NCBI GenBank assembly: GCA_964020085.1
Contig: OZ026607.1
Coordinates: 2,101,803-2,165,802, forward strand
Length of the DNA: 64,000 nucleotides
Direction of reading: 5' to 3'
Source: Micromussa lordhowensis
Taxonomy: Eukaryota > Cnidaria > Anthozoa > Scleractinia > Lobophylliidae
In this document: positions 24,311 through 35,797 of the stretch, one piece after another
How the letters are laid out: every line of letters begins with the position of its first letter
Position numbering within the stretch: the first letter of the stretch is position 1
Notes under the pieces: model-generated
The model's database searches: none
What the model was told of the DNA's origin: nothing
Seen by the model: only the letters and a program-made list of their open reading frames with translations
Made by a program: the position numbers and the translations under genes

Positions 24311-24918
24311 AGAAAGAATATTCACAATTTCGACTCAGTCAAAAATATCTATTTCTTAGTCTCCAAAGCCGGGAATTAAATTTTGCAGGCCGTAACCTTT
24401 CTTTAATTTGCAAGCGAATCAAAACAGTAACTATGACAGACAAGTAAAAAATATCGACCAACATCCAGAGGTTAAAAAAAAAGCACTTGAGTGAAATGAA
24501 TGGTCATAAATTTCCTTGTTGAGTTAAGAGGAAACAATGTTACAAAGAAGCAAGTGCTAAAAGCAAAGCACAGCGCTTTTGCGTTTTAAATTATCCATTT
24601 CTTACGATCACAAAGCATGTTCTTATGTACTTAAAATATCGGTTAATAAAAATGTTTCCCCAGCAGGTGGTAAATGAATAATATTTTAACTAAATCTAAA
24701 GAAATTTCCTACCTTCTGGCTCTCCTTAATGCCGGCTAGCTCTTCGGCAACGACTTGCCACAAGCTACGTGTTTACGTTGTGCTGATGTGTCGCTTGATC
24801 TGTAAACAAAAGCTGCTATTACTACAAGCGGTGGGTCCACGTTCAGACAAATTTATCTCACATTAATGACCCACGCCGGAGTACGTGCGATGCATACGAT
24901 ATAACTCCTTATCTCCGG

Positions 24919-24928
24919 GTCACGTGAC
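24919..24928. promoter_or_regulatory. Perfect GTCACGTGAC palindrome
   Basis: Matches the CLEAR/E-box palindrome bound by TFEB/MITF-type bHLH factors, and contains CACGTG. More E-box-like words (ACCACG, CAACGTG) follow. No start site or gene was identified beside it, so function is inferred only from the motif. Confidence 0.35.
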
Positions 24929-27633
24929 CACGCTTCAACGTGTTTTGGAGACAACGCGAGGAATCATTGACCAGTTTTTTCTTTCCTTTTCGGTTTCCAG
25001 ACGGCAAATTATCATAAAATACTGAAACTACAGTCTTTCAGTTTGTCTTTATCATTCCAGGAGAGTTAAACTATGAATATTCGTGTTGACGAGTTAAAGA
25101 CAATTTTAAATCGTTTGTTTATTCAAATATAGTACGTGGCTTAGTTAACAATTGACTTAACGAACGAGGTGAACAAGTGAAAACAGAATTCTACCCTACA
25201 TCAAAACAGGTTTCATTGGACGATGTCGATGATGAAGCGAAAAATACTGTTCTTAAGCTGAATATTTTTAGCCTTGAAAAGTCTACAGTGGCAATTAAAA
25301 CTTGCCGATCAATATTTCCACTCCTAATTGAGTTTGCATTAGAAATCGCCGCAGACACATGGAAAGTTCCAGATTTCCGCTTTTAATACTCAGGCGAATG
25401 TGAGGTGTCAGGCAAAGACTAATCGGAGTGTAGTTTCTCCTCCTAGCTGTCAATATATAATCCAGCATACAGGTCAGGAGAATTTATAGAAATGATCACG
25501 AACGAGACTGTGGCCAGTGCGGAGAATTTGCCGTCGAGCTGTTGACAGTCTCTTAAGACAGTCTGAGGGTAAACGTGCTTGCTAGAGTTAGAAGATATGT
25601 TTTTAATTTAAAATACTAATGCGGATAATTTTAAAACTTTGTAGCTTAAGTGGTTGCTAAAAAAGTGGGAAATATTTATCGAACTTTTAGTAAAGCGTGA
25701 TTCCGATTGTCGACCTCGGTTGAATTTCAGAACTGAATTTGTGGTTCGTTTTTTAACCGATATTCGTTCTCTGTACGTGATAAAGCCGTTTAGTCGATAT
25801 CTTCTCTAAACAGCTGATTAGCAGGATATGTTTGGCGATGTCTGATTGTTACAATACGTGTGGAAATTTTCTCTACCAGACCGAAGCCTGAACCTGCCGA
25901 AGCAGCGCGCCTCGAAGGAGCCTTGTCACAATTTTCAATTTTCCTTTTTCCTTTTTCCTTTACCGTTTATTATTATCACTTTGGTGTTTTTCTATCTTAG
26001 TGAAAGAACTAAAATAACTCAAAATACCGCGACTGAGCTCTTTCAAATCCTTATGGTTTTTATTGTGCATAATCTAAAAATTTGAGGTCACGCGTAGGCT
26101 GTAAAGACAAGAAAGTTGACTGTTCTACAACCTTATTACTGCTGGGCCGATCCGGTCGCTATATCCGGCAGTTAGTTATCAGGTGACCGTTTGGCGGGGA
26201 TTGCATTGTAACTACCAAGAAAAGTTGTATATTATACTAAAATAATCAGAGCTCTCGGAGTTCAGTGCTGACTGATTGATCACGTTTGTGCATATATTAC
26301 CACCGAGCACCTTGTTTAATTGCATACATTGGTTCATAAGTATAGAATGACAGCGGCATAACTGACCAGCCTTTACAAAACAGGAAGAACGTAGCATCAC
26401 GACCCACTCTTTTTTTGTTTGTTTTGTTACTTTTTTGTCATTACTGGTCTTCAGATTTAGCTAAGCCGGAATTAATTTCCGCCTCCCCCTCCCCCCTAGC
26501 CCCAACTTGCATCTCTCATCAATAGCATTTCGTGCCAGAGGACCACCAGTGAAACATCCGACTGTAAGGAGTACAGCAGTTCTACTCCACTCCGTGCTTC
26601 ACATAGATGTGTTACTACTCCGATCACAGGTTGAATCCAGGGAATTATAGCATTAGAGGCCTTCTTTTTTGGGGGGGTGGGGGGAGGTCACATATCGATC
26701 TCTGGGAATTTGACCGTACCGGTCAGTCCCAACCATGTCAGCCTTAGCATTGACAAGCGCCATCAATGCAAGCATCTCAAATCCCGGCGTTGGCATTGGC
26801 AAGCGCTACTTCATTAAGCAGCTTAGACAGCGAACATAAGCAAGCTCTACTTTCCCTAGTTTGAGAATCGACGGCGGATCGGCCAAAGGAGAGCTAAATG
26901 TGTGAAGAGTATAAACTAGTAACTCTAACCAACCGTAGGAGATCGAACACGCGTCATGCAGCTCGACAAACTGACAAATCTACTGCGAAGAATTATTTAC
27001 AGCGCGCTAGAGACAAATTAAAAATATTTCTTAAAAACTAAATAAACCTAAACGATTTTTTTACCTGTTGTATATAGCCCCAGTCTTCAGTCAGCAATAT
27101 CTGGCTCATAATTAGTCAGCGCCTTGTTTTCACTTACGTGCGAAAATAATGCAAATGAGTGCTACTGAGCATTGTGGCCTGTGAGATAAATTTGATATTT
27201 CAGACAGGTATATTTTAACCATATTATTTGTATAACCACTTTGGTATGCGAAGTACATTAATATTATTGATGGACACGTTTCTCGAGTCTGAAATGTCAG
27301 AAATGATGTTGAGCATATTTTCCGGTCACGTCTCGCTCACCAGACGCAAATTCGCCATCAGCCCATTAAACGTTTTGTCTAGTGTGTGCTCTACTTCCGC
27401 ATCAAAACACCAATTTGATTTTCTGTGGTATTTTGGTCAAAATGTTGCCAAATTTACAGCCAAACGGCATTGCAGTGAATCTGTAGATGTTGAAGACCAG
27501 GGGGGTTATTTATTTAGCGAACATGAAGAAAAGCAAACAACTTTCCCGCCAAAACCAAAACGGCGACCTCATGAAGACAGTTACGTTTCATCTTTCATTA
27601 AGCTTTGTTTTCTTTTTTTGTGCGTTGTGTCAA
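24929..27633. other. Intergenic sequence, no recognised gene
   Basis: No ORF with recognisable domains and no repeat pair was seen. A G-rich tract lies near 26669-26690. The 170-codon frame at 27228-27740 runs into the repeat that starts near 27634 and looks fortuitous. Confidence 0.5.
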
Positions 27634-27994
27634 AACTCCCCGGGGCGGAGGTCTCATATGAAAAGGCCGGGGATGCTCTGGTCTCACTTAGGCTGTTTAT
27701 GACGAAACGCCACTATTTTAGCTGTCAAAGTATTCTTTAGAGTGCACTCCGAGAGATCACAATTTGAAAACGCTTTCATTTTCATTTTTAGGTCCGATTT
27801 CCGCCGCTCTACTAGCCGGGGCTTTTGTCCTGAACAGCGACTGGTAATCAAGCCTAATTCCGTTTTTAGTGGTACCTTTTAGAAGTCATATAAAGCTTGA
27901 GCCAAGCGCAGATTGGTCTTCTTTAGGGGTTTAATTCAAACGTTCCGACGAGCATGTACCACCGTTTCGTTTGGAAGTGCCCCCTGGGGGTAAA
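27634..27994. mobile_element. Diverged MITE with CCCC(A/G)GGG ends
   Basis: The left end (CCCCGGGGCGGAGGTCTCAT, 'ggggatgctctgg') is imperfectly complementary to the right end ('gacgagcatgtaccacc', CACTTCC-type words, CCCCCTGGGGG). Acceptor-like 'cattttcatttttag' and 'gctctactagccggggc' inside are parts of the repeat. Confidence 0.55.
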
Positions 27995-28290
27995 AAAATA
28001 ATGGCTATCTCAGTTCAGCAAATTCATTCACACAAGCAGAAGCGAAGTAGAGCAAAGCGAGACGATAAAGTAAGACTTACAATTGCAACTGACAACCAAG
28101 GTCACGTTTACAAACACATCACCATTTTCAGGACAGGACAAAGGTTTGGCACCACTTGTGATAAATTGTGAAAAATATCACTCTGTTTCAACAGCGTCCA
28201 GCCAAAAACAAACAATAGCTCGACCAAACGACTCTGAGGTTTGACAGAAACGTGCTGGGATCACTCGAATTAGATTGAGTGAAAGTATAT

Positions 28291-28748
28291 AGAGTGAAAC
28301 CTGTATTAGGCGGACACCGTTGGGACCCTCACTAGTGTCCGCTTAATACAGGGTGTCCGCTCTAAACAGGTTCAGCAATAATAGTTAATTATCAACCCTT
28401 TTGTGACACAGTGTAAGATCAAAGACTGCTCGTAGCATAATGTCCAGACAGTCAATGCATCAATCTGGAACAATCTACTTAGCTTTAAAACGACATCGCT
28501 GAACAATGTTAACGATGTCTGAGCTGAGAATTTAGAAGAGAAAAGCCTTTGAAGTGTCCGCTTATTGCAGGTTTTGTGCAACAAAATGGCTTAATATTGG
28601 TGTCTGCGTCCGCTTAACAGAGGTGTCCGCTGAATGCAGGTTTATTTTACAGTAAATGTGGGAAGAAAATTTAGGGACTCAAGCTGGTGTCCACTTGATA
28701 GAGGGTGTCCGCTTACTATGGGGTCCGCTTAATACAGCTTTCACTGTA
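28291..28748. mobile_element. Repeat element built of GTGTCCGCTTAATACAGG units
   Basis: Ends AGTGAAACCTGTATTAGGCG and TAATACAGCTTTCACT are inverted. Between them the word 'gtgtccgct(t)aatacag' or close variants recurs about eight times in both orientations. Non-autonomous transposons with this subterminal design are familiar in invertebrate genomes. Confidence 0.75.
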
Positions 28749-29016
28749 GCTTATTGTATATAAACCAAGTTGGAGGAATGTACGAAGTCTAACGAATTGC
28801 AAGTTCTTCAGTGGAGTTCAGCAAAATGCATAGGCGTGGTTAGAACGGAAACTGAGAACGTCGCGATATGGGTCAAGCAGAAACCGAGCATAAAAACCCG
28901 CGAGCAAATAAAGTACCTCTATCGAAAGGAAATGTCTGAATTAAGCCTGAATCAACAAAGCTAATGAATCAACGTAGGCCTTACTTCTGTATTAAAATCA
29001 ATAGAGACACAGAACC

Positions 29017-29276
29017 AGATTGACGCGCGAGCAGAGAGGGCATACATTTTTATAGCTGAAAAAGCGTGTGATTTTCCTTTCTTTTCCAGGTATTGTTTTT
29101 AAAAGAAACAGAAGTAGGGAACCCAAAGTCGTATTCTTACCTAAGTTAAGCATCACTCGATCGGCTGGAGACGGGTCTACTAACCATGAGGCCACTTCGC
29201 CTCCCAATACCACACCAGGATTGACGCGCGAGCAGAGAGGGCCTAAAACGTAAAAACCGGCTAAAACGTAAAAACC
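29017..29276. repeat. 200-bp direct-repeat-flanked segment with SINE-like fragment
   Basis: TTGACGCGCGAGCAGAGAGG occurs near 29020 and again near 29221. The segment before the second copy contains, on the minus strand, a tRNA-like A-box fragment (GTGGCCTCATGGTTAG). An 18-bp tandem pair 'ctaaaacgtaaaaaccgg' follows at about 29252-29278. It may be a SINE fragment with its target duplication or a local tandem duplication. Confidence 0.5.
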
Positions 29277-29684
29277 GCATATTGCTTGACTGGGGAATAA
29301 AAGGGCAAACAAAATGCAACTTCTGCTCATTGAACGGAAACGAAATATATTCTCATTTCAAGTAATAAAAAACAGATCTTTCTTTGTTCGTAAGGCAAGC
29401 GTTTAAAAGGAAAAGAAAACAAACAGCGTTTACAAACATTACAAGTACACAACGAGTGGTCTAAAAACTTAACTGTATTAAACATACGACTAGGATAATG
29501 TTATAACATTAATGATGTTTTGAACAGACAAAAGAACAGATCTGCTGAGCCTGCCTCCACTGTTCCAAAGAAATAAAGTCTTGCCCTTCTATGTCGGTAA
29601 AACCAAACGTCGATTGCAAAGCTCTTAGACACGATAGTTACGCCTCCGCTGTTGCAGACCATGTCATCTCTTTCGGTCACAACA

Positions 29685-29882
29685 TCAAATGGTTTTCTCT
29701 TTGAAAATTCTTGAGAATAGTGGGGGCCACATCGCCAGAATACTTCGGTGGACATGAAATCTTTTCCCTTCCACCAGCAAAACGGCATCGCTGAAATCCC
29801 TAGGCCGGGAAACGTCTAGCTCACGTTTTGGTACAGCTTTATTTTCCATGTTCATGATGTTGGGAAGAATTCCGTTTAGCAA
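29685..29882 (-). pseudogene. Truncated BTB/POZ gene fragment
   Basis: Encodes only the first half of a BTB domain (FSDAVLLVEGKRFHVHRSIL, PPLFSRIFKEK), then a stop. The matching part of the 19.3-kb gene continues (FKEKDADKIPLPEKK). No continuation of the BTB fold was found in the other frames downstream, so this is a decayed or truncated duplicate. Its N-terminal extension (NKAVPKRELDVSRPRD) differs from the other copy. Confidence 0.7.
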
Positions 29883-29901
29883 AACACACTAATACATAAG
29901 C

Positions 29902-30053
29902 AATAGAGGAGTTTTTCCGTGTTTACATAGCCTCATCTAAACACGAGGAGGGTTGGGAGAATTCGAGACAGTTATGCAAACTCGAGACTCGAATTCTCCC
30001 AACCCTCCTCGTGTTTAGATGAGGCTATGTAAACACGGAAAAACTCCTCTATT
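29902..30053. mobile_element. 152-bp near-perfect palindrome
   Basis: Begins AATAGAGGAGTTTTTCCGTG and ends with the exact complement CACGGAAAAACTCCTCTATT. Arms of about 68 bp differ little, with a short centre around 'acagttatgcaaact'. Half of a related element is at 10808-10911. It lies 20 bp upstream of the BTB fragment's start. Confidence 0.88.
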
Positions 30054-31481
30054 GCGTCCGTTCTTAGCGTATGTTTAAGGGACTAAATGTTCGCGTAAAT
30101 GCGGTGCCTACTAAATACAAAGGTCATTCGCTTGAATTAGGACCGTGATGTGGAAAAAGGGCTATTGGACTGACTCGAATAAGAAAAGCCAGGGAAGTTG
30201 CTATCATTTTTCAGAGATAGTTAGCCTTTGGATCTCGAGATCTGAAGAGAGTCTTGTTAGAAACACTAATAACGCTATTGGGCCGATTTCGTTATTAAAA
30301 ATCTACCAAAAGTAGTTTTGATGTCACCCGCATTTTCTATGTATTTTGAAGATCTTCCTAGTGAATATTTCTGATTTTGTGTATGTAAGTTGTAAGGAAA
30401 TCTGTGGAGAAACATACTCAGGGTCTCCAAAATATTTGTTAGCAAAAACACAGTCTAGATAGCTTTCCCTCACAACCATGACTTTATTACGTGATGAAAA
30501 GGATTGCCACTTCCGTTTCATACTGAGAAAAAACGTAGGGTAGCTGTTTCGTTGATCAAATAGGCGTTGCCTCTTATTGACAGATTTATTTGATGACAAG
30601 AATCGTGATTGACATGAATTTTATACCTTGATTTCAAAGCGTTAGGTTATTGTATTTCAAACCAGTTTTCAGTAGAATCGATGTGAGTAAGATATTATTT
30701 TAGTCTGTCTGTTAAACCCGCTTACCTGGAGATCTAGAATCTGTTCAAAAGCTCTGCTAACCTGTAAAGTGCTACTGTACTTGTAACGACCAGCCACAGA
30801 AGTGAGTTTAATTGAAGTTTTCTGAATTTATCTAAGAGATAAAGATTTTATTTGCGTTTGTTCTGATTGCGAATTATAAATGTATTTCTTTTAAGATCGG
30901 ATAATTATTAAACTTTGGCTTGGTATTATGCGGTTTGCGGTGGTCATTTAAGCTGACCAGTTCCATGCGCAACCTGAATAGCGACCCGTTTTCAAAAGTT
31001 AAATGATTTGTTTTCATCTCATTTGAAATCTTTTTGAGTGCATTTCATTTTTTCCTGTCACCTCCCCAGTAAGTCAAATATTTGCGTCTCCCGTAATTGT
31101 CTTTTCGCGCCCACTATGCTATATTCAGGTAGAAAGAAGTTTATAGTTTGATTTCAGTATAATTTTCTACGAATAGTAGCTAGTTTTTCAGTTGTAAGCC
31201 ATTAGCAGCTAGTGGCTAGCGATATGCTGCTATTTTAGTATTCCTGGTTTTAGTACAGGTTTATTTAAACTTGATTTGATCACATTAGGAAAAGGTTGCT
31301 TTCAATTTATGGGGTAGTTGATTTCGTCAGTTTCAGTAATTGTTTTGGATGATTATGATTAATTCATGCATGTGAAATGATAAAAACGTTCTTGCTAGAA
31401 TTACTTTTAATTTCATTTGACAACTTATTACTGTAACATCTTTGTAACTTGCAGAAATAATTATGACAGGCAGAGGATACA
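30054..31481. other. Intergenic sequence, no recognised gene
   Basis: Only short frames without domain character; no repeats matched elsewhere in the window. Confidence 0.5.
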
Positions 31482-31485
31482 TTAA

Positions 31486-31895
31486 GGCGGGGGTAAACAT
31501 GAAATAGGCGTGAAATTTGAAGTGATATAAAAAAGGAAATTGTTAGGATTAAGATGGGTTGGAAACACTACCAGACAGTTGACCCCCGCAAAAGAGAGCC
31601 CCAGGTTGCTAGGGGACTGTTTGGTATCCGTCTACTAATTCTTCACTTCAAATTTCAATTTTCCAAATCCATCAAATCTTCAACATTTCATATTTTCCTC
31701 AATTTAACCTATCCTTTGAGAAAAAATATCTCTTTCCCAAAATGCCCAAAAATCACCCAAAAATTTACACAAAACCGCCAAACAGTGGTTAATGAGATAA
31801 TCAGAGAGATTTAGTGTCGCTTGAAACGTGATTGAGAAATTGGCAGAAAGGCCGTGTTAAGCGACGTCAAAACTGCCTTCATGTTTACCCTCGCC
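31486..31895. mobile_element. MITE with TTAA target duplication (GGCGGGGGTAAACATG ends)
   Basis: TTAA at 31482-31485 and 31896-31899 flank inverted ends GGCGGGGGTAAACATGAA and TTCATGTTTACCCTCGCC (one mismatch). TTAA duplication is typical of piggyBac and Kolobok superfamilies. The 86-codon frame inside (31554-31814) is therefore not a gene. Confidence 0.85.
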
Positions 31896-32098
31896 TTAAA
31901 AGTAATACGTCCTCCGTAGCATCAGCCAAGAGAACAACATCGTTTCACGAACATAACCACACGGTTTATTTTCTGGCGGTTTCTGCTTGAGGCACTGATG
32001 AAATACTCCGATATCGCCAGTTCTGCTAACCAAAAATGGCCCAAAGAGATCAATTATCGGGTTCAACGACGCTTTTAAGACCCCATCCACACTAAGCT

Positions 32099-32165
32099 AG
32101 TCTCCTTCGCAGCCGCTTCTGGGATGTCACGCAACGCACATCCCAAAAACGGCTGCGAAGGAGAC
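32099..32165. mobile_element. 67-bp hairpin (GTCTCCTTCGCAGCCG)
   Basis: GTCTCCTTCGCAGCCGCTTC TGGGATG... folds on ...CATCCCAAAAACGGCTGCGAAGGAGAC with a centre near 'tcacgcaacgca'. It lies directly against the next MITE and inside the left shoulder of a third element, so the insertions are nested. Confidence 0.8.
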
Positions 32166-32169
32166 TTAA

Positions 32170-32596
32170 GCCTGGTTCTCATATGCCGCCGACATACCTG
32201 GGACATGGCCGCCGGCACGGCCTGGGACAATGCTGCGGCATATGTGAACATTTATCGCCGACACATAATCTGTCCCTCCCAGGCATTGACCGCCGGCTTG
32301 CCTGCGAAGTTGAGCTGAGTTCAACTTCGCAGGCAAGCCGGCGGTTGTCGGCGATGAAAATATTCTATGTGAACATCATCTGCGGAGATCTGCGGACGCA
32401 AAGTATGGCGTAACAATTCCATTTTTCCCACAATTCCTTATTTTCAAAGTGACGCATGAAGCATTTCGCGCCAGTTTGAGTACGTCGGCGATCCATCGCA
32501 GATGCGCCGGGGACCCACTGGAACAGATGGCCGAACGTTGTCAGTTGTAACCGGCGACTACGTCGCAGGTAGGTCTGCGGGATATGAGAACCAGGC
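32170..32596. mobile_element. MITE with TTAA target duplication (GCCTGGTTCTCATAT ends)
   Basis: TTAA at 32166-32169 and 32597-32600 flank perfect 15-bp inverted ends GCCTGGTTCTCATAT and ATATGAGAACCAGGC. Inside, a second hairpin (CTTGCCTGCGAAGTTGA / TCAACTTCGCAGGCAAG) is centred near 32315. GC content is clearly higher than the surroundings. Confidence 0.88.
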
Positions 32597-32600
32597 TTAA

Positions 32601-32970
32601 CACTAAGCCGGAGAAATTTGAAAATTCAGTTTTATTTCTGCGGTCATGCCTGCCGTCCACTCGAATCCGTCACAAAAACTGAGCTTTTCGAAAACGCTCT
32701 TCAAGCTGGAGGAATTTAAAAAGGCCGCCTTTGCGTTTTAGTGTGGACGAAGAACATTTTGAAAACGGAGCTATTCGAAGACGATGACATCATGGTAATC
32801 ACGTGATTTCCCTGCCCGAGTTTTCTTCAAACACAAATCCAGGTCAAATCCAAAGTGACCAGTAATTGTTGTGTTTTGAAGTTTCTCCGGTGTAGTGTGG
32901 AAGGAAATCATTTGACGCGTTTTCAGAGTGAAAACACCGTTTTCAAATTCTCCGGCTTAGCGTAAACAGA
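32601..32970. mobile_element. MITE with CTAAGCCGGAGAAATTTGAAAA ends
   Basis: The left end CTAAGCCGGAGAAATTTGAA is complementary to the right TTCAAATTCTCCGGCTTAGC. A related, partly deleted copy lies at about 34380-34615 (shared 'gatttccctgcccgagtttt' and 'ggcgaagtgtaaacgcagcct'). Confidence 0.75.
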
Positions 32971-33453
32971 GCATAAGTGACGAATAATGCAGGTCTTATC
33001 GTCAGATATTTTGGAAATAATCATGGAATACTTTATTTTGATATTTTCTCGTCTCCGGTCAATCCCATCACCTCAGTCAGTGTGGACTGCACACCTTACT
33101 GCTTAGAAGTCTTGGTCGTTTGTTCACTGATGTGAATTGTGTGGTATAGTACAAGTATCATTGTTTACCTTGGGCGGTTGACGGTTAAATTTTCGGTGTT
33201 TTGACGGTTACGATAACGTTTTTCCTTATTTAACTGTAAACTCAATTGAGACGCCTACTGTTGTGCTTGGATGGTAAGTTACTATGTGTAAGATATCTAA
33301 AATCTTGCAAACTGAGTAAACTATCGAATAAGTATGAGTAATTATTCACGGTAAAGTTAGGAGTTGTCCGTTCATACCAGAATTTATATCAGACAATGAA
33401 TAATGTCGAGACCGCATGGTGAGCAATAACTTCCACACCGTAGACATAAATAT

Positions 33454-33529
33454 AAAGCTCTGGCCAAACGGACTCGCTGAAGTAGACGCAAACTGTGCCT
33501 ACTTCCGACTCCGTTTGGCCAGGGCTTAG
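33454..33529. repeat. Hairpin with GGCCAAACGGA arms
   Basis: GCTCTGGCCAAACGGACTCG and CGACTCCGTTTGGCCAGGGC face each other around 'gaagtagacgcaaactgtgcctacttc', which also folds. Confidence 0.7.
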
Positions 33530-34379
33530 CGAGTTCAGTTCAAATTATAATGAAATAAAATAACTTACTTTCAGTTCCTTTAAGTTTTCTCTTCACAAAA
33601 TCGCCTTCAGTCTTTGCCTTGTCTTGAGATAATAGCCGGTATCGGGTAATAACTATTATTGTATTTCACCTGTGGAATAAAGCTGTTATTTAATGGCAGA
33701 TTTTAACTAAAAAAATTAGTTCCAAAGGAATTACCAGAGAATGAAACATTTGCTCAAAAGTCGGACGATAACCTAGAGATAAACAAAAATAAATCATTCG
33801 TTGAATATTGTCCTTCAGTAGCATTTTTGAATAACAAAACTGACAAAAGTTCAAATGAAGCTACTCTGAAATTGATGTTAAATATTGTATAACATTGTCT
33901 CTGATTCATTATGAATAAAACTATTATCGTACCTCCCAAATCTTCCGTACGATATCTCAGTTGAAGACTGATATCGCGCCACCATACCCAACGAAGTAAA
34001 TGAGTGTGTTATGCAAATGAATATCATTACAATCTGCCTGCGGAACAAAACAAAACAAAAGCTGTTATAAGAGGTGGTGATACCAAGCTTTCTGGTGAAC
34101 TGAATATATTTCATATTAATGACTTGCGTACGTGCGAGGCATACGTGATCACTTCCTTATCACATTTGCAGTGCTTGTCAGAAATACGAGTGCTACTTTA
34201 CACTCGTCCACAATAAAATAATTAACTACAGCTGGTGCTATTTTTTGTCGTTTTTAAGAGCAACCAGTTACTTTATAATGAATCGATCTTATGGCACGAA
34301 GATGACTTAAGCTTTCAAGGTTGCTTTACATATAATTGCTGGCAGTTTCGAGGAAATCCAGAAATTACAGACTGAGACT

Positions 34380-34615
34380 GAGTAGTTCAGTTGAAAGCGC
34401 CGGCTTTGCGTTTCAGTGGGGACGGAAAACTTTAAAAACGGACGTTACGATAAGTCATGCGATTTCCCTGCCCGAGTTTTCCTCAAACACTGAACTGAAT
34501 CCATTGTTGAGTTTTCAAACTTCTCTGGCGTAGTATGGACGATAAACATTTGATGCGCTTTCAGACTGAAAACTCCGTTTCCAGATTTCACCGGCGAAGT
34601 GTAAACGCAGCCTAA
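34380..34615. mobile_element. Second copy of the 32.6-kb MITE, partial
   Basis: Shares long words with 32601-32970 in the same order (CCCTGCCCGAGTTTTC.TCAA, 'tttgatgcgctttcagactgaaaac', CACCGGCGAAGTGTAAACG), but the left end is incomplete. Confidence 0.65.
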
Positions 34616-35548
34616 CTGAACTTGATATCGACAGTGCTACATCGAATACAGCCTAGTTATAAGCCATTCGGCAAATGATTACTGAACTTGAATACTTTGA
34701 ATTTAAAAGGTACAATACATGTAACTTGATTTCATATTCTTGAAAAAGTGTTCCGCTGTCAGTCTATTTTAAGAACCATTTTGCTAGGGGTAAAAACCTT
34801 TCTTTGATCCAAGATTCCTCGAAAACCTAACGCACAACGCTAATGTAAAGTAATTGTGTGTTGCGTAATTGTGTGTTGGACAATAACGAAAAAAGAAGAA
34901 GAAACAAATTAAGTGTAAATACAATATCACTTCATTCGCAAAATAAAGCCGGTAAGTGAAGCCACTTTAAAAAGGAGAGTTAGTTTTAAGATGAGTTCCA
35001 CGGCTTTTTAGATCGAAGCCGCCATCTTGAATTTGACGCAGAGACGACGGACCCTAGGAACGAGTATAATGGAAACCGCCGCCCAGCCAAATGGAGGCGC
35101 ACAGCTGAGGAGCTGGGCGTCGGCTGTGGTAACTAGGCAACAGTGTAGTGCCCAGGACACTGTTCACCACAGCACCAAGTTTGGTGCCAGATGCATGCAG
35201 CTGCCTGTTTTAGCATTTCTAATGTGAATTAAACGTAGAAAAACTTCTTTCTGCGGAAAGGAAATTGATAACACTTTATATCTACTTACGGGTAAGCCAC
35301 GAGTCGATAATTACCTCGATGCAAGGTATGGACAATGCTAAAACATATGATATGTTTATTTACAGCCAGATCGATTCATTTACCGGCTCTAAAGACCCCT
35401 CTAAAGCTGTTTTCAAGTGCAATTTGTCAAGAACAATGAAAGTGCGGTCAAACGATATGATCCACTTAAGATCATGAGAATATTCAAATTCACGTTCTAA
35501 CAATTGGTGCGGACTAATGATCTCTCGATCAGCTACATCGAGTAAGAG

Positions 35549-35554
35549 GGGGCA

Positions 35555-35591
<37 letters not shown>

Positions 35592-35785
35592 TATTACAAG
35601 ATAATTTGGTTTTATCAACTGGGTTGATAATGTGAATTGCCCACCGTAAAGAGATTCGGAAGCTGACTTTTCGATCGTTAGCCCTTCGCTCCGACGAAGG
35701 GCTAACGCTCGAAACCTCAGCTTCCGAATCTCTTTAATTTTACGGTGGACAATTCACATTATCAACCCAGTTGATAAAACCAAAT
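35549..35785. mobile_element. Penelope-like non-autonomous element, copy with 15-bp target duplication
   Basis: The direct repeat TACATCGAGTAAGAG at 35534-35548 and 35786-35800 brackets the element. Inside are 'ggggcaagtttctaaagaaa', CTGTGGTGCTGCGTCGGTGG and a palindrome whose arms carry GGTTTTATCAACTGGGTTGA and CGACGAAGGGCTAACGCTCG AAAC. Variable 11-15-bp duplications fit Penelope-like retroelements better than DNA transposons. The palindrome centre resembles the hammerhead-ribozyme region known from Penelope pseudo-LTRs. Confidence 0.7.
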
Positions 35786-35797
35786 TACATCGAGTAA

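Noticed and set aside
27228..27740. 170-codon ORF as a gene
   Set aside because: It opens with a non-ATG codon, has no domain character, and its last third lies in a diverged MITE.
31554..31814. 86-codon ORF as a gene
   Set aside because: It lies wholly inside a TTAA-flanked MITE.
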